From contig CAZUJF010000018.1 in assembly GCA_964619955.1 (NCBI GenBank), positions 1 through 64,000 of the forward strand: a stretch of DNA of 64,000 bases. Direction: 5' to 3'. Position numbers and translations under genes: made by a program. The notes below the pieces were generated by a model. That model did no database searches. It was not told the DNA's origin and was given only the letters and a program-made list of their open reading frames with translations. Origin of the DNA: JACQFK01 sp964619955 (GTDB lineage Bacteria > Planctomycetota > MHYJ01 > JACPRB01). This document shows, piece by piece, positions 49,988 through 57,290 of the stretch (position 1 is the stretch's first letter; the number at the start of each line of letters is the position of its first letter).

Positions 49988-51385
49988 GTGAATGGACTCC
50001 TGAGACTCGCCACCGCGCTGGCCGCGCTGCCCCTGCTGTCCTGCGGTTTCTACTATCCGGAGAGCGACCCGGACACCGGCTCCATGCCCGAGGACCGCGC
50101 CGCGACCGCCCCCCGCTTCCATTCCGCCGTGGACGCGGCCCTGTCCTGGTGGCTCGCCACCCATCCCACCGAGGCGGGGGCTCTGGGGATCCACGACTAC
50201 GACGGCCAGCTGGACCGGGTCTCGAAGAGCGACCTCGCCTCGCGTGTGGAGGCGCTGAAAAAGCAGCTGTTCCGGCTCGGAGCCGCCGTCCGGGGGGATC
50301 TGCCCGCCAGCGACCTCGCCGATGCGGAGGTGTTGGAACTGCGTCTGCGGGCGGAACTTCACGAGATCGAGGGCGTCCGCGAGTGGGCCCGGAACCCGGG
50401 ATACTACGCGAGTTTGCTGAACAGGGCGCTCTGGCCGCTCGCCTTGGGGGATCCCGAATCGGGCGAGCGTCGCCTGGGATTCCTGAGCGCGCGCCTGGAG
50501 CAGGTGACATCCTTCCTCCAGTCCGCCCGCGAGAACCTCGAACAAGTTCCGAGGCTCTGCACGGAGACCGCGATCGAGAATTTCGGGGGGCTTCTGGAAG
50601 TCGTCAGAGCGAAACTCCCCGCCGCCTTCGAAGCCGTCAGGGAGCCCGGCCTGCGACGTCGCTTCGACGAGGCACGCGCGGCGGCCCTTGAAGCTCTCTC
50701 CAAATTCCTGGAGTGGATGAAGTCCGACCTGCTGCCGAAGTCCACGGGCGTCTGGGCACTCGGCCGCGAAGCCCTGGCCCTGAAGCTGCGCTTTGAAGCG
50801 GGTGTCGAGGATCCTCTCGAGACGCTGCAGGCGCGGGGCACCCAGCTGCTGCGACAGGCCCAGGAGGCCGCGCCGAGAGCTCATGAGCAGGGTCTGACCC
50901 GGGAGGATCCGTCCAGCCACGAGGGGAGCGCCGCGGCGCAAAGGACGCCTGATCCTGCTCCGCGGATGCGCACGCGCTTCGTCTCGAGAATCTTCGCGGA
51001 AGGCTGGGCGCAGTATGCGGAAGGGAACTGCAAACCTTCCGGATTCGACGATGACGGGACTCCACACCGGACGCTCGTGAGCGTGTGTCGCTATGTGGCG
51101 GCGCTGGAAATGCACGCGTACGACATGAAGCTGGAGCAGGCTGCAACCTTCTTCGAGAAGGAAGGCCGCCTGGAGCGCTCCAGGGCGGAACGGGAAGCCC
51201 GGCAAGTGGCGCTGGATCCGGGGCTGCTTTATGCCACCCTGGGACAATACCAGATTCTCGAATTGAGGGAGGCGTGGCGTTTGAAATCGGGTCGCACACG
51301 TCAGGAATTCGACCGGGAGCTGAACTCGCTGGGAGGGGGGCCTCCGCTGAGCGTCGCCCGCCGCCTGATGCTGGAAGGCCGCTGA
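49988..51385 (+). CDS. DUF885-like lipoprotein lacking the metallopeptidase zinc site
   Basis: 465 residues from GTG 49988. Leader MNGLLRLATALAALPLLSC with lipobox. The fold resembles DUF885 (M32/M2-like, all-helical putative peptidases): PTEAGALGIHDYDG near residue 60 and FAEGWAQYAEG at ~337. In active relatives the zinc motif HE-x-x-PGHH precedes that last segment; here it reads HEGSAAAQ (from His311), and about 100 residues before it appear shortened (DUF885 proteins are usually ~550-600 long). Hence probably a non-catalytic homologue. moaC starts one base after the stop. Confidence 0.6.
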   Translation: MNGLLRLATALAALPLLSCGFYYPESDPDTGSMPEDRAATAPRFHSAVDAALSWWLATHPTEAGALGIHDYDGQLDRVSKSDLASRVEALKKQLFRLGAAVRGDLPASDLADAEVLELRLRAELHEIEGVREWARNPGYYASLLNRALWPLALGDPESGERRLGFLSARLEQVTSFLQSARENLEQVPRLCTETAIENFGGLLEVVRAKLPAAFEAVREPGLRRRFDEARAAALEALSKFLEWMKSDLLPKSTGVWALGREALALKLRFEAGVEDPLETLQARGTQLLRQAQEAAPRAHEQGLTREDPSSHEGSAAAQRTPDPAPRMRTRFVSRIFAEGWAQYAEGNCKPSGFDDDGTPHRTLVSVCRYVAALEMHAYDMKLEQAATFFEKEGRLERSRAEREARQVALDPGLLYATLGQYQILELREAWRLKSGRTRQEFDRELNSLGGGPPLSVARRLMLEGR

Positions 51386-51386
51386 C

Positions 51387-51878
51387 ATGCCGGGACGACT
51401 GAGCCATCTGGGTCCCGACGGCGCCGCGCGCATGGTTCCCGTCGGCATGAAACTCGCCACGCAGCGGATCGCCGTGGCGGGCGCCGAGATCCGCATGCTG
51501 CCGGCGACGTTCCGCCTGATCCGCTCCGGACGGGCGAAGAAGGGAAACGTGCTCGAGGTGGCCCGGATCGCCGGCATCCTCGCCGCCAAGCGCACCGCCG
51601 AACTGATCCCCCTCTGCCACCCCCTGGCGATCACCCAGGTGGGGGTCGATTTCGAGTTCCGCGCCCCGCGCAGCGTCCTGGTCCGAAGCCGCGTGGAAGT
51701 GCTCGACCGCACGGGGGTCGAGATGGAGGCGCTGGTCGCCGTTTCCGTGGCCGCGCTCACCGTCTACGACATGTGCAAAGCAGTTGACAGGGGTATGGAA
51801 ATCGATAAAATCCGGCTCCTCGAGAAGTCCGGCGGAAAGAGCGGAACCTTCATGCGCAACGAACGGCGAAAGCGGTAG
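51387..51878 (+). CDS. moaC: Cyclic pyranopterin monophosphate synthase
   Basis: 163 residues. MoaC acts with MoaA to turn GTP into cyclic pyranopterin phosphate, the first part of molybdenum-cofactor synthesis. AKRTAELIPLCHPLAITQ and GVEMEALVAVSVAALTVYDMCKAVDRGM, which contain the active-site residues (Lys in MCKAVD), are canonical, and the C-terminal IRLLEKSGGKSGTF is typical. With mobA at 37456 it shows that the organism makes Mo/W cofactor. moaA is not in the window. Confidence 0.95.
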   Translation: MPGRLSHLGPDGAARMVPVGMKLATQRIAVAGAEIRMLPATFRLIRSGRAKKGNVLEVARIAGILAAKRTAELIPLCHPLAITQVGVDFEFRAPRSVLVRSRVEVLDRTGVEMEALVAVSVAALTVYDMCKAVDRGMEIDKIRLLEKSGGKSGTFMRNERRKR

Positions 51879-51961
51879 TCCACCTCCCCCCGGCTTCACG
51901 TTCGTCCGTCGCGCCGTCTGCCCCCTGAGAATCGAATTTCTATCTTAAGAAGGACTGGTTT

Positions 51962-52969
51962 ATGAGCCATCGAATCGCCATCGTCGGAGCCACCGGAGCC
52001 GTCGGCCTGAAATTCATCGAATGCATCGAGAAGCGGAAATTCCCGTTCGCTGAAATCGTCCTCTACGCCTCCGAGAAGTCGGAGGGCAAGGTCCTGCACG
52101 TCAACGGGAAGCCCTGCCGCATCGTCGGACTGCGCCCGGAGCGCGTCGAGAAATTCGACTTCGCCTTCTTCAGCGCGGGATCGGGGATCTCCAAGGAATA
52201 CGCGCCGCTCTTCGCGAAGAAGGGCGGGGTGGTCATCGACAACTCCAGCGCGTGGCGCATGGACGCCGGCGTGCCGCTGGTGGTGCCCGAGGTCAACCCC
52301 GGCGACATCGCGAAGCACAAGGGCATCATCGCGAACCCCAACTGCTCGACCATCCAGATGGTCGTGGCGCTGAAACCGATCCACGACGCGGCCCGGATCC
52401 GCCGCGTGGTGGTGTCGACGTACCAGGCGGTCAGCGGCGCCGGCGGCCGCGCCCTCGAGGAGTTCGACAACGAGACGCACGCCCAGGTCGTGAACACGAA
52501 GGCCCCGAAGCGGAGCATCTTCCCGCGCCAGATCGCGTTCAACCTGATCGCCCAGATCCCGCAGAAGGACGCCTATCTCCCCACGGGCTACACGTCCGAG
52601 GAGATGAAGATGGTCGACGAGACGAAGAAGATCATGGGCGACGATTCCATCCGGGTGTCGCCGACCTGCGTGCGCGTCCCCGTGCGCAACTGCCACAGCG
52701 AGAGCCTCAACCTCGAGACCGAGAAGAAGCTCACGGCGGCCCAGGCGGTCGAACTGCTGCGCAAGGCCCCCGGCGTCGTGGTTCACGAGAAGCAGGAGGA
52801 TTTCCCGACGCCCGCGGAGGTGAGCGGCACCTACGACACCCACGTGGGGCGCATCCGGGAGGACTGGACCGTGCCCAACGGCCTGCATCTCTGGGTGGTG
52901 GCGGACAACATCCTCAAGGGCGCCGCGCTGAATGCGGTCCAAATCGCCGAGGTCATGATCAAGAAGTAG
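51962..52969 (+). CDS. asd: Aspartate-semialdehyde dehydrogenase
   Basis: 335 residues, ATG with AAGAAGGA 9 nt upstream. It reduces aspartyl phosphate to the semialdehyde for lysine, threonine, methionine and peptidoglycan precursor synthesis. NADP-binding IAIVGATGAVG, FFSAGSGISKEYAP, IDNSSAWRMD, the catalytic Cys in IIANPNCSTIQMVVAL, STYQAVSGAGG, and the His-containing RVPVRNCHSESLNLE are present. ~330-340 residues and these motifs place it with the Gram-positive/Planctomycete-type Asd. Confidence 0.96.
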   Translation: MSHRIAIVGATGAVGLKFIECIEKRKFPFAEIVLYASEKSEGKVLHVNGKPCRIVGLRPERVEKFDFAFFSAGSGISKEYAPLFAKKGGVVIDNSSAWRMDAGVPLVVPEVNPGDIAKHKGIIANPNCSTIQMVVALKPIHDAARIRRVVVSTYQAVSGAGGRALEEFDNETHAQVVNTKAPKRSIFPRQIAFNLIAQIPQKDAYLPTGYTSEEMKMVDETKKIMGDDSIRVSPTCVRVPVRNCHSESLNLETEKKLTAAQAVELLRKAPGVVVHEKQEDFPTPAEVSGTYDTHVGRIREDWTVPNGLHLWVVADNILKGAALNAVQIAEVMIKK

Positions 52970-52988
52970 CGCGTTCAGGTACGATAAA

Positions 52989-53023
52989 CGAAGCCGGGGG
53001 CGGGGAAGCCGCCCCCGGCTTCG
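52989..53023 (+). other. 15-bp perfect hairpin between asd and truA
   Basis: Left arm 52989-53003 and right arm 53009-53023 pair perfectly (GC-rich, starting CGAAGCC and ending GGCTTCG) around the loop GGAAG. It begins 19 nt after the asd stop. Only ATTGCTT (not a full T-run) follows before the truA ATG at 53031. It may be an asd terminator with a weak tail or a regulator of truA translation. Confidence 0.6.
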
Positions 53024-53030
53024 ATTGCTT

Positions 53031-53834
53031 ATGGCCCGAAAGAAGAACATCCGTCTGGTGGTGGAGTACGACGGCAGCCGCCTCTTCGGATGGCAGCTGC
53101 AGAAGGACAAGCCCACGGTCCAGGGCGAGCTGCAGAAAGCGGTCGAGAAGGTGGCGGGGCGGGCCGCGCTCATCGTGGGGTCCGGCCGCACGGACGCCGG
53201 CGTGCACGCCGAGGGCCAGGTGGCCAATTTCCACACCGGCAGCCCGATGCCCGCCCGAAAATGGCCCGAGGCGCTCAACGCCCATCTGCCGCCCGAAATC
53301 TCGGTGCGCTCCGCGGAGGAGGCGCCGCTGGAGTTCCACGCGCAATACTCCGCGACCTCCAAGATCTACCGTTACCGGGTCCTGAACCGCCGCGAACGCA
53401 GCGCCCTGGACCGCGACCGCGTCCACATCGTCAAGCCGCCGCTCGACGTCGCCGCGATGCAGGCCGCCGCGGGGCTCTGGGTGGGCCGGCACGATTTCCG
53501 CTCCTTCGGCTCGGACATGTCGAAGAAGGAGCAGAGCACGCGGACGATCTTCTCGTTCGACATCCGCCGGGACGGCGACCGCGTGGACTTCATCGTGCAC
53601 GGCGACGGCTTCCTCTACAACCAGGTCCGCACGATGGTGGGGACGCTGCTCGCGATCGGCCTGGGGCGGAAGCCGGTGACCTGGGCCCGCGAGGTCCTGG
53701 AGGCGAAGGACCGCAACAAGGCCGGCGCCACGATGCCCGGGAAGGGCCTCACGCTCCTCGAGGTCCGCTACGACGGCGTGCCCCGGCGGGCGCCGGCCGG
53801 GAAGGCGCCGCTGCACGCCTCCGAAGAGGAATGA
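53031..53834 (+). CDS. truA: tRNA pseudouridine(38-40) synthase
   Basis: 267 residues from ATG 53031 (MARKKNIRLVVEYDG); an in-frame TTG six bases earlier is less likely. Catalytic Asp is in SGRTDAGVHAEGQVANF. IRLVVEYDGSRLFGWQLQKDKPTVQGELQ at the N-terminus, YSATSKIYRYRVLN, GRHDFRSFGS, and the C-terminal GDGFLYNQVRTMVGTLLAIGLG are canonical. It modifies the tRNA anticodon arm. It has no Shine-Dalgarno because the preceding hairpin ends 7 nt before the ATG. Confidence 0.95.
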   Translation: MARKKNIRLVVEYDGSRLFGWQLQKDKPTVQGELQKAVEKVAGRAALIVGSGRTDAGVHAEGQVANFHTGSPMPARKWPEALNAHLPPEISVRSAEEAPLEFHAQYSATSKIYRYRVLNRRERSALDRDRVHIVKPPLDVAAMQAAAGLWVGRHDFRSFGSDMSKKEQSTRTIFSFDIRRDGDRVDFIVHGDGFLYNQVRTMVGTLLAIGLGRKPVTWAREVLEAKDRNKAGATMPGKGLTLLEVRYDGVPRRAPAGKAPLHASEEE

Positions 53835-54997
53835 AGCGTCCGCGCGTTCATCACGTCATCACGCGCCTGATCGCCGGGGGCGCCCAGGAGAACACGATCC
53901 TCGCCTGCCAGGCCTTGCGGGACCGCTACGAGATCCTGCTCCTCAGCGGGCCTCCCGAGGGGCGCGAGGGCTCGCTCGTGGAGGATGCCCGGCGCCGGGG
54001 CCTGGACGTGCGCCTCCTTCCGGATCTGGTGCGTCCCGTGTCGCCGGCCCGCGATGGGCGGGCCTTCCGGGCCCTGAAGGCGATCTTCGAAGCGGAGCGG
54101 CCGGACATCGTCCACACGCATTCCTCGAAGGCGGGCATCCTCGGGCGCTGGGCCGCGTGGGCGGCCGGGGTGCCCCTGCGCGTCCACGGGAACCACGGCC
54201 TGCCGTTCCACCGGGGCCAGTCTCCCGTCCTGCGGGCCCTCTACCGGGCGGCGGAAGGGGTCACGTCGCGGATCACGACCGCCACCGTCTGTGTCGGCGA
54301 GGAAATGCGGCGGCAAACCCTGGCGTTCCGGCTCGGCCGGAGGGACAACACGACGGTGGTGCGGAGCGGCATCGAAACGCAACGCTTCGTGCAGGCCGCG
54401 TCGTGCCGGCCCTGCCTGGGAATTCCCGAGGACGCGAAGGTGGTCGGGGTCGTGTCCCGCATGGCCTCCCACAAGGGGCATCGGCTGCTGGTGGAGGCCG
54501 CCCCTCCGGACGCCGTGCTGCTCTTCGTGGGGGACGGCGAGGAACGGGAGGCCGTCGAGGCCGGGGTCCGCCGCCGCGGGCTGAAGGCGGTCTTCGCGGG
54601 CCATGTGCCTCCCGAAGCGGTGCCGGATCTGATCGCCTCGATGGACGTGCTGGCCCATCCCTCGATGTGGGAGGGGCTGCCGCGCGCCGCGGTGCAGGCC
54701 CAGATCGTGGGCCGCCCCGTGGTCGCCTTCGATTGCGACGGCGCCCGGGAAGTGGTGGAGGAAGGGCGGACCGGGCGGCTGGTGCCTCCGGGGTCGGTGC
54801 CGGGCCTGGCCGCCGCCCTGGTCGAGATCCTGTCCCTGCCCGACCGGGGACGCGCGTGGGGCCTCGCCGGCCGGGAGCGGATGATCCGGCTTTTCGACGC
54901 GGACCGCTGCGCGGCGGACCTGGGGGCGGTCTACGAGCGCCTGCTCACGGGTTCGCCGTCTACCGGGACCCGTCCTCGATCCGGCCCAGGAGCCTGA
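53831..54997 (+). CDS. Glycosyltransferase family 4 protein
   Basis: 388 residues, ATG overlapping the truA stop (ATGA). GT-B fold: N-terminal VHHVITRLIAGGAQENTILACQALR (acceptor side) and DIVHTHSSKAGILGRWAA; C-terminal donor domain with VVGVVSRMASHKGHRLLVEA, LFVGDGEEREAVE and PSMWEGLPRAAVQAQIVGRPVVAFDCDGAREVVEEGRTGRLV, containing the E-G-x-P and G-x-x-E-x-V donor-binding pattern. Probably involved in surface polysaccharide or glycolipid assembly. Its 3' end overlaps the convergent hyfI-like gene by 38 nt. Confidence 0.88.
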   Translation: MKRPRVHHVITRLIAGGAQENTILACQALRDRYEILLLSGPPEGREGSLVEDARRRGLDVRLLPDLVRPVSPARDGRAFRALKAIFEAERPDIVHTHSSKAGILGRWAAWAAGVPLRVHGNHGLPFHRGQSPVLRALYRAAEGVTSRITTATVCVGEEMRRQTLAFRLGRRDNTTVVRSGIETQRFVQAASCRPCLGIPEDAKVVGVVSRMASHKGHRLLVEAAPPDAVLLFVGDGEEREAVEAGVRRRGLKAVFAGHVPPEAVPDLIASMDVLAHPSMWEGLPRAAVQAQIVGRPVVAFDCDGAREVVEEGRTGRLVPPGSVPGLAAALVEILSLPDRGRAWGLAGRERMIRLFDADRCAADLGAVYERLLTGSPSTGTRPRSGPGA

Positions 54998-55736
54998 GCA
55001 ACCCGTCCAGTATGGTCAAGGGGTGCGGGGGGCAGCCCGGGATGTAGAGGTCGACGGGCAGCAGGTCGCCGGGGCCGTTCCATACCTCGGGGTGTCCCGC
55101 GTAGGGACCTCCGGAGATCGCGCAAGCCCCGACGGCGATCACGATTTTCGGTTCGGGAACGGCGTCGTAGGTCTTCTTGAGCGCCAGCTCCATGTTCCGG
55201 TTCAAGGCTCCGGTGATGAGCAGGCCGTCCGCATGACGCGGGGAGGCGACCATCTGGATGCCGAAACGCCCCAGATCCCAGCCCACGGTCTGGAGCACGT
55301 TCACATCCGCTTCGCAGGCGTTGCAGCCGCCGGCGCTGACCTGTCTGAGCTTCAGGGAGCGGCCGAACAGCTTGAGCAGCCTTCCCTGGAGCTTCCGGGC
55401 GAGCCGCAGGGGCTCGTCCTTCCCGATCATGAGTTCGGCGCGGCTCCGGGTGGCCAGGCGATGATCGGAGCCGAACGTGATCGTCCCCTCCGGACACGCG
55501 GTCCGGCATTCGGTGCAGAAGAGGCAGCGCCCCAGGTCCAGCGACGCCGTGCCGCCGTTCAGCCTCAGCGCATCCGTCGGGCAGCTATCGGCGCAGGCCC
55601 GGCAGTCGTCGGGGCAGCGCGAAGGGTCGATCGTGGGGGCTCCCCGGAAATGATCCGGCATCTCCGGCGGCGGGCCGTCCGGAAACTTCATCGTCCGGTG
55701 GCCCTGCTGAAGTCGGGCGAGCAGTTCCTTAATCAC
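54960..55736 (-). CDS. hyfI: Ferredoxin-NuoB/HyfI fusion subunit of a hydrogenase-4-like complex
   Basis: 258 residues from GTG. Residues ~35-85 are a two-cluster ferredoxin (Cys 41, 45, 48, 52 and 71, 74, 77, 81), the role played by a separate HyfH/HycF subunit in E. coli. Residues ~95-250 are the small subunit, with the proximal [4Fe-4S] ligands Cys138 and Cys141 (GGCNACE), Cys205 (GACAISGG) and Cys235 (PGCPPHP) all kept. So an electron wire of three clusters is predicted on the cytoplasmic arm. Last gene of the operon; the overlap of 38 nt with a convergent gene leaves no room for a separate terminator. Confidence 0.85.
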   Translation of the reverse strand: MIKELLARLQQGHRTMKFPDGPPPEMPDHFRGAPTIDPSRCPDDCRACADSCPTDALRLNGGTASLDLGRCLFCTECRTACPEGTITFGSDHRLATRSRAELMIGKDEPLRLARKLQGRLLKLFGRSLKLRQVSAGGCNACEADVNVLQTVGWDLGRFGIQMVASPRHADGLLITGALNRNMELALKKTYDAVPEPKIVIAVGACAISGGPYAGHPEVWNGPGDLLPVDLYIPGCPPHPLTILDGLLRLLGRIEDGSR

Positions 55737-55766
55737 GCAGGTTCCTTTCTGGGCGGATCGGGATTC

Positions 55767-57290
55767 TCACAGGTCATGTCCGCAGTAGGAGAGACCGAAG
55801 CTCTTGTTGCACAGCGGAAAATCGAAGATCTGCTGATTCCGGAGGGCGTACGCCAGGGCCGTCCAGTTGTGGAAGGAGGGGTCCACCACCTTGTAGCGCG
55901 AGAAGCGCCCCTCCGGGTCCGTCAGGGCCACATGGCAGACCTCGCCGCGCCACCCTTCCACGAGGGACGCCGTGATCCGCCCGGGTTCGGGGGGCTTGAC
56001 CGCGGAGCGGATGGCGCCGGCGGGCAGGGACTGGAGCTGCTCCCGGACGAAGACGATCGAGCTCTGGATCTCCATCCAACGGACGAAGGCCCGGGCGAAG
56101 ACGTCCCCGGTGGACCATGTGGAGACGGGGACGTGGCTGAAGCGGTAGATGCCGGTGGGATGGTCGTGGCGCACGTCGCGCCCCAGGCCGCAGGCGCGCG
56201 CGGCGGGTCCCACCAAGCCCAGATGGTCGGCCACCGCCCGGGGCACCCGGCCGATGTCCTCGAAGCGCGCCATGACCGACGAGGTTTCCCAAAGGAGCGG
56301 GACCGCGACCCTGAGGTCCGTCTCCGCGGCGTCGAGGCGCTTGAGCAGGTCCCGGGCGCGATCCGGAGCCAGATCGAAGGCGACGCCTCCGGGACGGACG
56401 AGGCCCCGGCCGAAGCGGCTGCCGCACAGCTGGGCGGTCATGTTCAGGAAGTCCCCCCGCAGCCGGCCGCAAAAAGAGGCGGTCGGGAGGTAGCCGACGT
56501 CCCCGGCCAGCGCGCCCAGATCCCCCACGTGGTTGGCCAGGCGTTCCAGTTCCAAGGCGATCCCGCGGAGCACCTGCGCCCGGGCGGGTTCCTGGCAGCG
56601 GCCGAGCGTCTCGAGGATCCTCGCGTAGGCGGTGGCGTGGGCGATCGTCGTATCGCCCGCCAGGGTTTCCATGTAGGGCAGGGTCCGTTTGCCCGGGCCT
56701 CCCAGAAGCGCCCGTTCCACGCCCCGGTGCTGGTACCCGAGGGAGATCTCGAGGTGGAGAACCTCCTCTCCGTGGCACTGGAACCGGAAATGGCCCGGTT
56801 CGATGACTCCGGCGTGGACGGGGCCGACGGCCACCTCATGGATCTCCTCCCCCTCGACGCGGTAGAAGTCGGCGACGCCGACGGCGGGGGCTTCCGAACG
56901 GTTCCAGGCGTCCCGGCCCGCGGTCCAGGAGGCGTGATAGCGGACGGGTTTGAACCACGGATGGCCTTCGAAGCGGATCCCGAACTGCTCGGCGATCTCC
57001 CGTTCGAAGAGATGGACCTGGGGGCAGCGCGGGGTGAGGGAGGGCGCGGCATCGCCTTCGACGCGGCTTCTCAGGATGCGGAGGCCCGTCCGCTGGTCGT
57101 CCGAAAGGACGGCCCAAAGATCCGTGGCGCCTTCCGCCGTCGCCCCGAAAAGGGCGGAGACCCGCAGCCCGGCGGCGACGGCATCCAGGATCAGGGCATG
57201 GAACTCGCCGAGAGGCAGCACGGTCGTCGATCGGAGATCGACCGGGCGGCCGTTCGCCGCGGGCACGTAGCGGGGGGAGGGCGCGCTCAT
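55767..57290 (-). CDS. hyfG: HyfG/NuoCD-like large subunit without the NiFe site
   Basis: 507 residues. Residues ~1-150 are the NuoC-like 30-kDa domain (VHLFEREIAEQFGIRFEGHPWFKPVRY); the remainder is NuoD/hydrogenase large subunit-like (LEISLGYQHRGVERAL). In hydrogenases the first ligand motif is R-V-C-G-I-C before GFAHSTAY; here it is T-L-A-G-D-T (209-214) before TIAHATAY. The second, D-P-C-x-x-C, is represented by G-L-S-Y-C near the end, keeping only Cys503. With three of four ligands gone it cannot hold a NiFe centre, so it belongs with energy-converting-hydrogenase-related (Ehr) proteins. Confidence 0.85.
   Translation of the reverse strand: MSAPSPRYVPAANGRPVDLRSTTVLPLGEFHALILDAVAAGLRVSALFGATAEGATDLWAVLSDDQRTGLRILRSRVEGDAAPSLTPRCPQVHLFEREIAEQFGIRFEGHPWFKPVRYHASWTAGRDAWNRSEAPAVGVADFYRVEGEEIHEVAVGPVHAGVIEPGHFRFQCHGEEVLHLEISLGYQHRGVERALLGGPGKRTLPYMETLAGDTTIAHATAYARILETLGRCQEPARAQVLRGIALELERLANHVGDLGALAGDVGYLPTASFCGRLRGDFLNMTAQLCGSRFGRGLVRPGGVAFDLAPDRARDLLKRLDAAETDLRVAVPLLWETSSVMARFEDIGRVPRAVADHLGLVGPAARACGLGRDVRHDHPTGIYRFSHVPVSTWSTGDVFARAFVRWMEIQSSIVFVREQLQSLPAGAIRSAVKPPEPGRITASLVEGWRGEVCHVALTDPEGRFSRYKVVDPSFHNWTALAYALRNQQIFDFPLCNKSFGLSYCGHDL

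Noticed and set aside
49841..51760. Extending the propeller gene upstream on the minus strand (frame open to 51760)
   Set aside because: The extension lies opposite a gene with a consensus promoter and signal peptide; the GTG at 49840 has a ribosome site and gives a lipoprotein leader.
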